The position numbers were made by a program, and so were the translations under genes. Shown one piece after another: positions 28,754 through 37,146 of a DNA stretch of 64,000 nucleotides. Numbering within the stretch: position 1 is the first letter of the stretch; every line of letters starts with the position of its first letter. Source of the DNA: Asticcacaulis machinosus. GTDB taxonomy: Bacteria > Pseudomonadota > Alphaproteobacteria > Caulobacterales > Caulobacteraceae. The stretch lies in assembly GCF_028550435.1 (NCBI RefSeq), contig NZ_JAQQKV010000002.1, positions 372,001 to 436,000 on the forward strand, given 5' to 3'. Below the pieces are notes generated by a model. It saw only the letters and a program-made list of their open reading frames with translations. It was not told the DNA's origin and made no database searches.

Positions 28754-29407
28754 ATGCAATTATTCGCTGATACTGCCGACACCAAGGTGCTGGCTGACCT
28801 TATGGACACCGGTCTAATCGACGGGGTCACGACCAACCCGACCATTATCGCCAAGTCCGGCCGCAATATGTTCGAGGTGATCAAGGAAATCTGCGACCTG
28901 GTGCCCGGCCCGATTTCGGCTGAAGTGGTATCAAACGACGCTAAGAATATGATCCTTGAGGGCGAAAAACTAGCCAAGATCGCTACCAACGTCGTCGTCA
29001 AGGTGCCGCTGACGGTTGAGGGTCTGAAAGCCACTAAGGAATTGTCAGCGCAAGGGCTGATGACCAATGTCACCCTGTGTTTTTCGGTATCGCAAGCCAT
29101 GCTGGCCGCCAAGGCGGGCGCTACGTTTGTGTCGCCGTTCATCGGTCGGCTGGATGACCACGGCGCCGACGGCATGGGCCTGATCCACGATATCCGTCAC
29201 CTCTATGACATGCACGAGTTTGATACCGAAATTCTGGCCGCGTCCGTGCGCAACTCAAAGCACGTCGCCGATGCGGCTCTGGCCGGTGCGGACTGCGCCA
29301 CCCTGCCGCCGTCGGTGTTTATGGAACTGTTCAAGCATCCGCTGACCGATAAGGGCCTTGACGCCTTTATGAAGGACTGGGCGTCGACGGGGCAATCAAT
29401 TCTTTAA
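28754..29407 (+). CDS. Transaldolase / fructose-6-phosphate aldolase family protein
   Basis: A 217-residue TIM-barrel enzyme of the small transaldolase group (TalC/Fsa type). [22 protein letters not shown], the Schiff-base lysine in VVVKVPLT (about residue 86), [17 protein letters not shown] and FIGRLDDHG are all typical. It would exchange dihydroxyacetone units in the non-oxidative pentose phosphate pathway; separating transaldolase from fructose-6-phosphate aldolase activity needs biochemistry. GGAG precedes the ATG. It may also supply sedoheptulose 7-phosphate, the precursor of the heptose made upstream. Confidence 0.9.
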   Translation: MQLFADTADTKVLADLMDTGLIDGVTTNPTIIAKSGRNMFEVIKEICDLVPGPISAEVVSNDAKNMILEGEKLAKIATNVVVKVPLTVEGLKATKELSAQGLMTNVTLCFSVSQAMLAAKAGATFVSPFIGRLDDHGADGMGLIHDIRHLYDMHEFDTEILAASVRNSKHVADAALAGADCATLPPSVFMELFKHPLTDKGLDAFMKDWASTGQSIL

Positions 29408-29410
29408 AAC

Positions 29411-29443
29411 AAAAAGCCGCCTGAGACGATCAGGCGGCTTTTT
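29411..29443. terminator. Bidirectional terminator between transaldolase and the NifU-like gene
   Basis: GCCGCCTGA pairs with TCAGGCGGC around a 5-base loop, with A-runs on the left and T-runs on the right, so it works on both strands. The NifU-like gene stops within its right arm. Confidence 0.85.
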
Positions 29444-29852
29444 CTATGGCGGCGACCGTGGCTTCAAACGCCAGTTGGGTCGAGGTATGGCGGGCCGGGA
29501 AATCCCTGACCGATTTCAGGATCGCCAGATCGGCAAAGCGTTCAGGGAATGTGACCTCATCGCCCTTAAGCATGGCTTTGAGCGCATCGCGGGCGGCGGT
29601 GATTTCGGCAGCGGTAGCGCCAATCACATGCTGGCTAAGGATGGCCGCACTGGCCTGCCCCAAGGCGCAGGCTTCGACATCGTGGGCAAATTCGGCCACC
29701 ACATCGCCGTTCATTTTCACGTCCACGACGATATGGCTGCCGCACAGTTTTGAGGTGCGCTCAGCGGTGCCGTCCGGGGCCTCAAGCCGCCCGACGTGCA
29801 TAAGTTGCGTCGTGCGTTTCAGGATTTCGCGGGAATAGAGTTCGTCGATCAT
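29430..29852 (-). CDS. NifU/IscU-like iron-sulfur scaffold family protein
   Basis: A 140-residue protein of the SufU/IscU N-terminal family. Two of the three conserved cysteines are present, in SKLCGSH (about residue 37) and VEACALGQASAAILS (about 61). At the place of the third (the KCA motif of SufU/IscU) the sequence is FPARHTSTQLAFEA, without a cysteine. It may therefore be a carrier or a degenerate scaffold rather than a full one. No other suf or isc genes are in the window; the SRPBCC gene lies 5 bp upstream on the same strand. Confidence 0.8.
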   Translation of the reverse strand: MIDELYSREILKRTTQLMHVGRLEAPDGTAERTSKLCGSHIVVDVKMNGDVVAEFAHDVEACALGQASAAILSQHVIGATAAEITAARDALKAMLKGDEVTFPERFADLAILKSVRDFPARHTSTQLAFEATVAAIEKAA

Positions 29853-29857
29853 ACTTA

Positions 29858-30295
29858 TCAGGTCGTGCTCTCGACGCGGTTTTTCAAGGCCGTGGCCATA
29901 GCCTCAAAGCCTTTGCGCAGATGCGGGCGGTAAAGTTTGCCCTCGCGTTCGGAAAAATAGCCGCTGAACAAGGCGCCGACCGCAAAGCTGGAGCCGGTTT
30001 TGGACAGCTCTTCCATCTCGAAATAGCGGGTCAGGCTGCCTTCCCAAAAGCGCTTGGGTACGCCGATATGGAGGTGCGACAGGGGCGACCAGTCGGACAG
30101 GAAACCCTTGACTTCCCAATCGCCCAGACCTTCGTAATGCTCAATGACATGGAACGGCCCGCCAAATTTCAGGGTCGCTTCGGCATGTTTATGGATCGGC
30201 GACCACTGCGGCCAGTTGTTGATGTCGGCAATGACCTCATAGACGTGATCGACCGGGGCGGCAATGCCGATACGATATTCAACCTTAACAGCCAC
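29858..30295 (-). CDS. SRPBCC (START-like) family protein
   Basis: A 145-residue protein of the helix-grip SRPBCC fold, with the family start VKVEYRIGIAAPVDHVYEVIADINNWPQWSP-like and the C-terminal helix (LRKGFEAMATALKNRVE). Such proteins bind hydrophobic ligands or act as cyclases. It lies 2 bp after cysS and 5 bp before the NifU-like gene, so the three are one transcript. No ligand can be assigned. Confidence 0.82.
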   Translation of the reverse strand: MAVKVEYRIGIAAPVDHVYEVIADINNWPQWSPIHKHAEATLKFGGPFHVIEHYEGLGDWEVKGFLSDWSPLSHLHIGVPKRFWEGSLTRYFEMEELSKTGSSFAVGALFSGYFSEREGKLYRPHLRKGFEAMATALKNRVESTT

Positions 30296-30297
30296 AG

Positions 30298-31734
30298 CTA
30301 TACTCCTGCCTTGAGTTTCCAGGTAGCACCCGTGGGTGAATCCATCACCTCGACCTTGAGCGCGTTCAGTTCATCACGGATGCGGTCGGCCTCGGCCCAG
30401 TTTTTGGCGGCGCGCGCCTCTGTGCGGGCGACCAGCAAAGCCTCAACCCTGGCGGTGAGATCGTCCGACGCGCCGCCCTTAAACCAGACTTCAGGGTCTT
30501 GTTGCAGAATGCCGAGGATATTCGCCAAGAGCAACAGATCCCCTTTAGTGAACGAGGCCGCCTCCGATTCCGACTTTACTAGTTGGTCGAGTTCGCGGGC
30601 CAATCCAAAAAGAGATGTAATAGCACCTGGCGTGTTCAAATCATCCAGTACTTCGTCAAGTAATTGCGTGTGCTCCGCGAGCGGTTGCGCCTTAACTTTT
30701 TTAGCACGCTGCAAAACCCCGTATAGCCGGTCAAGAGACGCCTTGCTCTGTTCAAGCAGTTCCGTTGTCCAATTAAGTGGCGAGCGATAATGACCACTCA
30801 GCAAAGCCCAACGAATAACTTCACCCGGATATTGCTTGGTAAGGTCGTGAACCAGCACCACATTGCCCAAGCTCTTTGACATCTTCTCGCCGGACATATC
30901 GAGGAAACCATTGTGCATCCAGTAGCGGGCATAGGCCGCCGGATCGTCATGGCCGTGGGTCGCGCAGGACTGGGCAATCTCATTGGTATGGTGCGGGAAG
31001 ATCAGATCCTGACCGCCGCCATGAATATCAATCGGCAGGTGCAGCACCGCTTCGCTCATGGCCGAACATTCAATGTGCCAGCCCGGCCGACCCGGCAGAA
31101 CCGCTCCGGTTTCAGGGTTGCGTGGCCCCGGCCAGACCGGCTCACCGGGCTTTGATGGCTTCCAGAGCACAAAGTCGGCGGCATCGTCCTTGTTTTCGGC
31201 GACCTCGACCCGCGCGCCGGCAATCATGTCATCCAATGATCGCCCCGACAGCTTACCATAGCGGCCTGAGCCGGCATCATAATCCGCCACCCGAAACAGC
31301 ACTTCGCCATCGTCCGTGACATAGGCCGCTTTGCGTTCGATCAGTTTTTCGATCATCGCCACCATGTCGGCCATATGATCAGTCGCGCGCGGCTGATAGG
31401 TCGGCGGCAGCGCATTTAACGCGGCCATATCGGCATTATAAATATCGGCGAATTTATTGGTGATGACGGAAATATCGACGCCCTCATCCATCGCCTTTTT
31501 GTTTATCTTATCATCGACATCGGTGATGTTGCGGGCATAGACAACATGGTCTTCGCCGTAGATATGACGCAGCAGTCGATAGAGTACATCAAACACCACG
31601 ACCGGTCGGGCATTACCGATATGGGCGTAGTTATAGACCGTCGGCCCGCAGACATAGAGGGTAACCCGCTTAAGGTTTTTCGGTTCAAACTCGCGCTTTT
31701 TCCGCTCAAGCGTGTCGTAGATCGTTAGTTTCAT
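30298..31734 (-). CDS. cysS: Cysteinyl-tRNA synthetase
   Basis: A 478-residue class I aminoacyl-tRNA synthetase charging tRNA-Cys. LYVCGPTVYNYAHIGNARPVVVFD contains the zinc cysteine and the HIGH-like HIGN motif (about residues 38-41), GWHIECSAMS holds another zinc ligand, and KMSKSLGN (about 277-284) is the KMSKS loop. The length and C-terminal helical domain are normal. It is the first gene of a three-gene minus-strand unit. Confidence 0.97.
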   Translation of the reverse strand: MKLTIYDTLERKKREFEPKNLKRVTLYVCGPTVYNYAHIGNARPVVVFDVLYRLLRHIYGEDHVVYARNITDVDDKINKKAMDEGVDISVITNKFADIYNADMAALNALPPTYQPRATDHMADMVAMIEKLIERKAAYVTDDGEVLFRVADYDAGSGRYGKLSGRSLDDMIAGARVEVAENKDDAADFVLWKPSKPGEPVWPGPRNPETGAVLPGRPGWHIECSAMSEAVLHLPIDIHGGGQDLIFPHHTNEIAQSCATHGHDDPAAYARYWMHNGFLDMSGEKMSKSLGNVVLVHDLTKQYPGEVIRWALLSGHYRSPLNWTTELLEQSKASLDRLYGVLQRAKKVKAQPLAEHTQLLDEVLDDLNTPGAITSLFGLARELDQLVKSESEAASFTKGDLLLLANILGILQQDPEVWFKGGASDDLTARVEALLVARTEARAAKNWAEADRIRDELNALKVEVMDSPTGATWKLKAGV

Positions 31735-31881
31735 AAGCCAGACTTAATCAGAATATAAGTTTTTTTCGGTTGTAATCACCGCCATTCGCCCCATATAGAC
31801 GCGGTTAGGTCATGACTGCACGCAAATTTTGGCGCTGATTTCATCTAAATGGGCAGCGTTAGCGTAAGTTCATAGACCCAA

Positions 31882-31935
31882 GAGGGATGCCACGCGTCAT
31901 TTCCGGGCCCATCGGTCCGGCGCCACTCGGCCCTC
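31882..31935 (+). ncRNA. Candidate structured leader of folE (THF-II/folE-motif type)
   Basis: An outer helix GAGGG (31882-31886) with CCCTC (31931-31935) encloses a strong 7-bp hairpin, CCGGGCC (31903-31909) with GGTCCGG (31914-31920, one G-U). The structure ends 13 bases before the folE ATG at 31949, next to its ribosome-binding region. Alphaproteobacterial folE genes are known to carry a tetrahydrofolate-sensing RNA (THF-II, folE motif). I cannot confirm the conserved binding-pocket bases from memory, so the class is inferred from position and shape. Confidence 0.45.
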
Positions 31936-31948
31936 AGTGAGAGAAGTA

Positions 31949-32596
31949 ATGGACAGTTTTGACCCCAATCATGGCTCCGTTGAAAACGCCGCCAATGACC
32001 TGACCCCAACCGCCCAAGCCAAAAAATCCCGCCCCAGCCGTGATGAAGCCCTTTCGGCTGTGCGCACGCTTCTGGCCTGGGCCGGTGACGACCCCACCCG
32101 CGAAGGCCTGATCGATACGCCTAAGCGCGTCGTCGATGCCTATGACGAGTGGTTTCAGGGCTATGCCGCCGACCCGAAGAAGGAACTGTCGCGCACCTTT
32201 GAGGACGTGCAGGGCTATAATGACATGGTCATGCTGCGCGATATCGACGTCGAAAGCCACTGCGAGCACCATATGGCGCCGTTTCTGGGCAAGGCCTATG
32301 TCGCCTATGTGCCGACCGATAAGGTCGTGGGTATCTCCAAAATCGCCCGCGTGGTCGAAATCTTCTCCAAGCGTTTGCAGACTCAGGAAACCCTGACCAA
32401 GCAGATCACCGAAGCGCTTCAGGAGTCACTGAACCCGCAGGGAATCGCCATCCTGATCGATGCCGAGCATCAGTGCATGACCACCCGCGGCGTGCACCAC
32501 AAACATGTCTCGACCATCACCACCAGCTTCACCGGTGTGTTTGAGACCAATCTGGCCCTGCAGGAACGCTTTATCCGCCTGAGCCAGTCACGTTAG
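31949..32596 (+). CDS. folE: GTP cyclohydrolase I
   Basis: It converts GTP to dihydroneopterin triphosphate, the entry to folate and related pterins. The core is canonical: DTPKRVVDAYDEWFQGY, SHCEHHMAPFLGKAYVAYVP (zinc Cys and catalytic His), VVGISKIARVVEIFSKRLQTQE, and AEHQCMTTRG with the second zinc Cys. A GTG at 31937 is in frame, but ATG at 31949 behind GAGAGAAG is preferred, giving 215 residues. It is transcribed alone and ends in a good terminator. Confidence 0.95.
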   Translation: MDSFDPNHGSVENAANDLTPTAQAKKSRPSRDEALSAVRTLLAWAGDDPTREGLIDTPKRVVDAYDEWFQGYAADPKKELSRTFEDVQGYNDMVMLRDIDVESHCEHHMAPFLGKAYVAYVPTDKVVGISKIARVVEIFSKRLQTQETLTKQITEALQESLNPQGIAILIDAEHQCMTTRGVHHKHVSTITTSFTGVFETNLALQERFIRLSQSR

Positions 32597-32620
32597 TTAT
32601 AAAGTTTTAATGAATTTTAG

Positions 32621-32655
32621 CGCCCTGTGGAATATTCCGCAGGGCGTTTGTATTT
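32621..32655 (+). terminator. folE terminator
   Basis: CGCCCTG pairs with CAGGGCG, with TGGAATATTCCG closing the top of the stem-loop, followed by TTTGTATTT. It lies 25 bases after the folE stop. Confidence 0.8.
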
Positions 32656-32819
32656 AAGGGCTTGCGCTATCCGATTAAAATAATTTAATCTCATCACATG
32701 AGGTTACAGATATAGGGCTTTATGGGCTTTACAAACGCCTGTTAATTATCCTAAATCGCAAACCTGAGATTTAAGATGCCCCACGGGCTTTGCCAAACGG
32801 GCTTTTAGGGAGTGTGCAT

Positions 32820-33257
32820 ATGGGCGCGAAGCTCGGTGGCGGTGGCGGTTCACGCTATACTGTCGAACAGAATTCTGACATCAACGTGACGCCCTTCGTG
32901 GACATCATGCTGGTGCTTCTGATCATCTTCATGGTGTCGGCGCCGATGGCGACCGTGTCGATCAAGCTGGACCTGCCGCCCGCATCGGCGCCGCTTAATC
33001 CGCTCGAAGAAAAGAAAGACCCTGTGTTCGTGTCCATTCAGGACAAGGATCTTTATTATGTCGGCACCAAGCAGGTGACGATTGAAACCCTGGCCGCTGA
33101 TCTGGCCGCCGCCCTGCAAAGCTCAAACCCGACCGACGAGCGTGTTCTGGTGCGCGCCCAGCCGGACGTTGAGTATGATGAGTTCATGAAGGTTCTCAAC
33201 GAGCTTCAGGAAAATGGTTACTTCAAGATCGGCCTGATCAACGAAGACATTTCGTAA
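32820..33257 (+). CDS. exbD: ExbD/TolR-family biopolymer transport protein
   Basis: A 145-residue inner-membrane protein. NSDINVTPFVDIMLVLLIIFMV (about residues 18-39) is the single transmembrane helix with the proton-path Asp of ExbD/TolR, followed by a periplasmic domain ending DEFMKVLNELQENGY. The ATG at 32820 has AGGGAG upstream; an in-frame TTG at 32790 is less likely. It normally works with ExbB and TonB (or TolQ/TolA), but no exbB or tonB lies next to it, and a terminator follows directly. Confidence 0.9.
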   Translation: MGAKLGGGGGSRYTVEQNSDINVTPFVDIMLVLLIIFMVSAPMATVSIKLDLPPASAPLNPLEEKKDPVFVSIQDKDLYYVGTKQVTIETLAADLAAALQSSNPTDERVLVRAQPDVEYDEFMKVLNELQENGYFKIGLINEDIS

Positions 33258-33285
33258 TTCATTCAGATAATTGAATGATAAGTTT

Positions 33286-33317
33286 AAGCGCCGGAAGTCC
33301 TCTTCCGGCGCTTTTTC
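33286..33317 (+). terminator. exbD terminator
   Basis: AGCGCCGGAAG pairs with CTTCCGGCGCT around TCCT, followed by TTTTTC. It ends 16 bases before the next gene. Confidence 0.88.
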
Positions 33318-33332
33318 GATTAAGCTGCATAT

Positions 33333-34370
33333 ATGACACCCCACCACGACATAGACGAAGACATTGATGATGATCTGCCGGAGGCTACGGCTCAAAGTGA
33401 AGGACAGGTTGTCGACCTGAACCTCTCACCTGATGCCGCCGGTGAACGGCTGGATCGGGCGCTGATGGCAGTTCTTGGTGAAGCAGCCCCCGACATTTCG
33501 CGCGCGCGCTTGCAGGCCCTCATTGCCGAAGGCCGCCTGACCTTTGAGGGCCACCCCATTCCTGACGGCAAGCATAAGGCTAAGGCGGGTCAGTACAGCC
33601 TGACCGTACCCGCGCCGATTGCCGCGATCCCGCAACCGCAAAACTTAGCCCTCGAAATCCTTTATGAAGATGCCCACCTGATTGTGGTCGTCAAACCCTC
33701 CGGCATGGCCGCGCACCCGGCACCCGGCACGCCAGACGGCACCTTGGTCAACGCCCTGCTCCATCACTGCGGCGATACCTTATCGGGCATAGGTGGGGTG
33801 CTGCGGCCCGGCATCGTCCACCGCCTAGATAAAGATACATCCGGCGTTATGGTCGCCGCCAAGTCCGATGCCGCCCATCACGGCTTAAGTGCGCTGTTTG
33901 CCAAACACGATATTGGCCGCGCCTATCTGGCGATTGTGCGCGGTACGCCCAAGGCCACAAAGGGCACGGTGACGACCCAGATTGGCCGTTCCCACCATGA
34001 TCGCAAAAAAATGGCGGTACTCAGGGCCGGTGGCCGCGAAGCCACGACCCATTATACCGTTCAGGAAACCTATGGCGGCACCAAACCTGTGGCATCGCTT
34101 ATCCGCTGTGAGCTGGAAACCGGCCGCACCCATCAGATCCGCGTCCACATGGCCCATCTGGGCGCCCCCTGCCTTGGCGATCCGGTCTATGGCTCCGCCG
34201 CTCCGGCCGCCCCCGTTCAGGCCTTGCTGCGGGAACTGAGTTTCAGCCGTCAGGCGCTGCACGCCACCCATCTGGCCTTCATTCACCCGATTACCGGTCA
34301 GGCTTTGAGCTTTGACGCTCCCCCACCGGCTGATTTTCAAAGCCTGCTCACCGGCCTCACAGATTTGTGA
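33333..34370 (+). CDS. RluA-family 23S rRNA pseudouridine synthase
   Basis: A 345-residue enzyme. An S4-like RNA-binding domain (AGERLDRALMAVL...SRARLQALIAEGRL, about residues 35-75) precedes the catalytic domain with the signature HRLDKDTSGVMV (Asp nucleophile, about residue 167) and LETGRTHQIRVHMAHLG. The plan is that of RluD/RluA-type enzymes that modify large-subunit rRNA. A 30-residue acidic N-terminal extension (HHDIDEDIDDDLPEA) is unusual. The exact target uridines cannot be read from sequence. Confidence 0.92.
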   Translation: MTPHHDIDEDIDDDLPEATAQSEGQVVDLNLSPDAAGERLDRALMAVLGEAAPDISRARLQALIAEGRLTFEGHPIPDGKHKAKAGQYSLTVPAPIAAIPQPQNLALEILYEDAHLIVVVKPSGMAAHPAPGTPDGTLVNALLHHCGDTLSGIGGVLRPGIVHRLDKDTSGVMVAAKSDAAHHGLSALFAKHDIGRAYLAIVRGTPKATKGTVTTQIGRSHHDRKKMAVLRAGGREATTHYTVQETYGGTKPVASLIRCELETGRTHQIRVHMAHLGAPCLGDPVYGSAAPAAPVQALLRELSFSRQALHATHLAFIHPITGQALSFDAPPPADFQSLLTGLTDL

Positions 34371-34667
34371 TCAGATCACGCTCTTGAAAACACCTGTTAT
34401 ATATCGCCTTTTTATCGTATAAGATGTGGAAATTACCGACGACACATACCTTAAGCTGATGACCATCGCCCACTAATTTCTATTTTATGCAGCTTCGCAT
34501 AAAAATAATCCTTCATTCGGGGGATGACCCCTTTTAATTCATTTAGCCCATACCTACATCTGAGTACGAGCGTTGATCGTATCTTGTGATGCACGCCATG
34601 TAATTGCCGCGAGGTTCAGGTAGAACCCAAGGCTATTACCGGGGGCTGGCTTTAAAGGACACGCATC
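34371..34667 (+). promoter_or_regulatory. Upstream region of rpoH
   Basis: 297 bp without a gene. CTTGAAA at 34383-34389 is the sigma-32 -35 consensus, though no clear CCCCAT-type -10 follows at the right distance, and TATAAG at 34418-34423 resembles a sigma-70 -10. The rpoH gene is autoregulated in some alphaproteobacteria, so the region merits mapping. These are weak pattern calls only. Confidence 0.3.
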
Positions 34668-35624
34668 ATGGCAGACACAAACGAGGCCCAGATCACCTAT
34701 GGCGACGGGCCGGTCAAGGATACGCAGATGAGCACTTCCGTAGCTATTCCAAACCCATCGGTGCTTTCACCCGATGGCGGCCTGAACCGTTACCTGTCCG
34801 AAATCCGTAAGTTCCCGATGCTGGCCAAGGACGAAGAGTTCATGCTGGCCAAAAGCTGGCAGGAGCATCAGGATCCGAAATCGGCCCATAAGCTGGTGAC
34901 GTCTCACCTGCGTCTGGTGGCCAAGATCGCTATGGGCTATCGCGGCTATGGCCTGCCGATGGGCGAAGTAATTAGTGAGGGCAATGTCGGCCTGATGCAG
35001 GCAGTCAAGAAGTTCGATCCCGACCGCGGCTTCCGTCTGGCCACCTATGCCATGTGGTGGATCAAGGCCTCGATTCAGGAATATGTTCTGCGGTCATGGT
35101 CGCTGGTCAAGATGGGTACAACTGCGGCTCAGAAAAAACTGTTCTTCAACCTGCGCAAGGTGAAATCTGAAATCTCGGCCCTCGAAGACGGCGACCTGAA
35201 ATTCGATCAGGTTGAACAGATCGCCACCAAGCTGGGCGTCTCCAATGAAGACGTCATCAGCATGAACCGGCGCATGTCGTCACCGGATTCTTCGCTCAAT
35301 GCCCCGTTGCGCGCCGCCGAAGGTGACTCAGAATGGCAGGACTGGCTGGTCGACGACAAGGTTGAGAACCAGGAAACGGTTCTGGCTGAGTCCGAAGAAC
35401 ATTCCCTGCGCATGGGCCTGCTCGAAGAAGCTATGGTTGAACTGAATGACCGTGAGCGTGAAATCCTGACCGCCCGTCGGCTCAAAGATCAGCCGGTAAC
35501 GCTTGAGGAACTGGCCGAACGGTTCGGCGTCTCGCGCGAGCGGGTACGTCAGATCGAAGTCCGCGCTTTTGAAAAGCTGCAAAAAGCGATGATGGAAGCT
35601 GCCCGTTCGCAACAACTGGCCTAA
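34668..35624 (+). CDS. rpoH: RNA polymerase sigma-32 (heat shock) factor
   Basis: A 318-residue sigma-70-family factor. Region 1.2/2.1 starts with LNRYLSEIRKFPMLAKDEE, region 2.4 has TYAMWWIKASIQEYVLRSW, and AAQKKLFFNLRKVKSE is the RpoH box. Region 4.2 ends VSRERVRQIEVRAFEKLQKAM. This combination separates it from RpoD. The N-terminus is about 20 residues longer than in E. coli. AAGGACACGC precedes the ATG. Confidence 0.95.
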   Translation: MADTNEAQITYGDGPVKDTQMSTSVAIPNPSVLSPDGGLNRYLSEIRKFPMLAKDEEFMLAKSWQEHQDPKSAHKLVTSHLRLVAKIAMGYRGYGLPMGEVISEGNVGLMQAVKKFDPDRGFRLATYAMWWIKASIQEYVLRSWSLVKMGTTAAQKKLFFNLRKVKSEISALEDGDLKFDQVEQIATKLGVSNEDVISMNRRMSSPDSSLNAPLRAAEGDSEWQDWLVDDKVENQETVLAESEEHSLRMGLLEEAMVELNDREREILTARRLKDQPVTLEELAERFGVSRERVRQIEVRAFEKLQKAMMEAARSQQLA

Positions 35625-35646
35625 AAACAGATGGCCTAAAAACAGA
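35617..35646 (+). repeat. 15-bp tandem duplication at the rpoH stop
   Basis: The unit TGGCCTAAAAACAGA occurs twice in a row (35617-35631 and 35632-35646) and includes the rpoH stop codon. The second copy lies in the 3' untranslated region and leaves the protein unchanged. Confidence 0.85.
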
Positions 35647-35660
35647 TGGCATGAAACAAG

Positions 35661-35689
35661 ACATCGGCCTGATAGCATCAGGCCGATGT
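35661..35689 (+). terminator. rpoH terminator hairpin
   Basis: ACATCGGCCTGAT pairs perfectly with ATCAGGCCGATGT around a 3-base loop. The T-rich tail is weak, so release may be inefficient or serve both strands. Confidence 0.7.
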
Positions 35690-35699
35690 ATCTATGTTG

Positions 35700-36065
35700 T
35701 CAGGAAATCTCACGCGGTCGCTTCCACCACCGCACACTGACGACGCGCCCTGCTTTGGTATGGACTTCAACATAACCGAAACTGGATACACCATCTTTGC
35801 GATAGGTGGCGATGGTGTCCACCATCTGGCACAGTGCGCTCTGGTCGGTACAGCCGTGCGTCCCTTTCAACCCAAAACCTTGAGTGATTAGTGCCTGATC
35901 GGCTTCGGCCTGAGTCATGCCGATCGTCACACCCAAAGCCTCCCCCGCCGTCTGGGTCTGGACGGTTTCTGCACCCCTAAAAACTTTAGGTAGTGGTGAG
36001 CAGGCACTAACAAGGCACGCCAATGACGCCGAAATATACCAAATGTACTTTTGTTGGAAGTTCAT
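35700..36065 (-). CDS. Small lipoprotein of unknown function
   Basis: A protein of about 121 residues with a lipoprotein signal peptide: MNFQQKYIWYISASLACLVSAC, where LVSAC is the lipobox. The mature part contains the GVTIGMTQAEADQALITQGF helix, similar to a SmpA/OmlA-like motif, and two later cysteines (HGCTDQSALC) that could form a disulfide. I choose the ATG at 36065 because GGGGCGG lies six bases upstream; in-frame starts up to 36092 would give a signal peptide with an odd N-terminal extension. Function not recognised. Confidence 0.72.
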   Translation of the reverse strand: MNFQQKYIWYISASLACLVSACSPLPKVFRGAETVQTQTAGEALGVTIGMTQAEADQALITQGFGLKGTHGCTDQSALCQMVDTIATYRKDGVSSFGYVEVHTKAGRVVSVRWWKRPREIS

Positions 36066-36145
36066 GCTCATCCGCCCCATTAAATTGAACATTGTTCATT
36101 TTAATATCACAGGACTTACCATATGGCAACACTACACCAAAACAC

Positions 36146-36175
36146 AAAAAGCCCGGAGACATGTCCGGGCTTTTT
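36146..36175. terminator. Bidirectional terminator
   Basis: GCCCGGA pairs with TCCGGGC across a 6-base loop, with AAAAA before and TTTTT after. It directly follows the response regulator stop on the minus strand. Confidence 0.85.
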
Positions 36176-36181
36176 ATGTTT

Positions 36182-36979
36182 TTAAGCGACCGCTTCGCTT
36201 TTGGGCGGATCATCGATGCGGAACAGCTTGGCCAAGGTCGCGACCGGCCCGCGCAAGGTATCGCCGCTTAGGGTGCCGCCTTTGTAGGCCATGAAAATTT
36301 CAGTGACAGCCCCTTTGAAGCCGGGATCGGTAATGGCTTTGCACGCCGGCACCAGCACTTCGAGCTGGGCGACAATCGCGCGATTGGCCTGTTTGCGGTC
36401 AACATCAAACTGATCGGCGGCGGCGCGTAAGATTCGCACGCTCTGCTCAATCCGCTTCATACCGTCCGACATGGTCTCAGGTGCCCGTTTACGCGGCCCG
36501 GCGCCGGAGTTGAACCGGCGGCGATCAGGGCCGACATACATGACCGCCTCAATCCACGGCGGCGACTTTGTCACCACATGTTCCAAGCGTTTCAACAGGT
36601 CGCCTGACGCAAACGGCTTTTTCATGAATTCATCGGCGCCGCAGTCACGCGCGTCTTTGAGTGTTTCAGCCGTATCGTTCGACGCCATCATGATGATCGG
36701 GATCTTGCGGCATTTCATTTCGGATCGGCGCAAGGCCGTCACGAACTTCGCGCCTTCAAGATTTTGCGCTTTCAGGTCACAAAAGATCAGTTGTGGATTC
36801 AGATCATCGCAGAGCATCATGGCGCGCCGATCATCGGTCTCCACAATGGTTTTCTCGGTGCCCAGAACCCGCAGCATATCCGTGAGGATACGTGCATAGG
36901 CCTGATTGCTTTCCAGCACCAGCACCCGCTTGACGTGGGGCTTAATTTTGGCTTCGAGCTTTGGGTCGAGAGAAAACAC
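36182..36979 (-). CDS. Response regulator with receiver domain and helical C-terminus
   Basis: A 265-residue protein. Residues 18-140 are a CheY-like receiver: VLVLESN at the acidic pocket position (one acid replaced by N/S), phospho-acceptor Asp in LIFCDLKAQN (about residue 68) and KKPF (Lys, about 120). No DNA-binding or enzymatic output domain follows; instead there is YVGPDRRRFN and a helical region. The acidic pocket looks weakened (LESNQ rather than DD), so phosphorylation may be altered. The start is GTG at 36979 and is less certain. No sensor kinase gene is adjacent. Confidence 0.82.
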   Translation of the reverse strand: MFSLDPKLEAKIKPHVKRVLVLESNQAYARILTDMLRVLGTEKTIVETDDRRAMMLCDDLNPQLIFCDLKAQNLEGAKFVTALRRSEMKCRKIPIIMMASNDTAETLKDARDCGADEFMKKPFASGDLLKRLEHVVTKSPPWIEAVMYVGPDRRRFNSGAGPRKRAPETMSDGMKRIEQSVRILRAAADQFDVDRKQANRAIVAQLEVLVPACKAITDPGFKGAVTEIFMAYKGGTLSGDTLRGPVATLAKLFRIDDPPKSEAVA

Positions 36980-37062
36980 AGTGTTCCAGGCCGTAGTGAA
37001 TATGACCGCACTCTACGCCTTATTAGTAAAAATAGATTTTATGTCAGCGCTGTCTTTGAAAA

Positions 37063-37088
37063 GAAAAAAGGCCCTCATCTCTGAGGGC
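37063..37088 (-). terminator. purA terminator (minus strand)
   Basis: On the minus strand GCCCTCA pairs with TGAGGGC and is followed by CTTTTTTC. It lies about 60 bases after the purA stop. Confidence 0.82.
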
Positions 37089-37113
37089 GCTAACATTAAT
37101 CGCTAGCCAATTT

Positions 37114-37138
37114 CTCCTCCCCACTACGTAGGGAGGAG
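37114..37138. repeat. Short CTCCTCCC palindrome after purA
   Basis: CTCCTCCC (37114-37121) pairs with GGGAGGAG (37131-37138). The arms match the outer ends of the longer palindromic repeats in the leu/ilv gaps, so it may be a minimal copy. Confidence 0.5.
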
Positions 37139-37146
37139 AGAGATAA

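Noticed and set aside
34561-34600. CTTGTGA...CCATGTAA pair near 34580 as a heat-shock promoter for rpoH
   Set aside because: The spacer is only about six bases, far too short for sigma-32.
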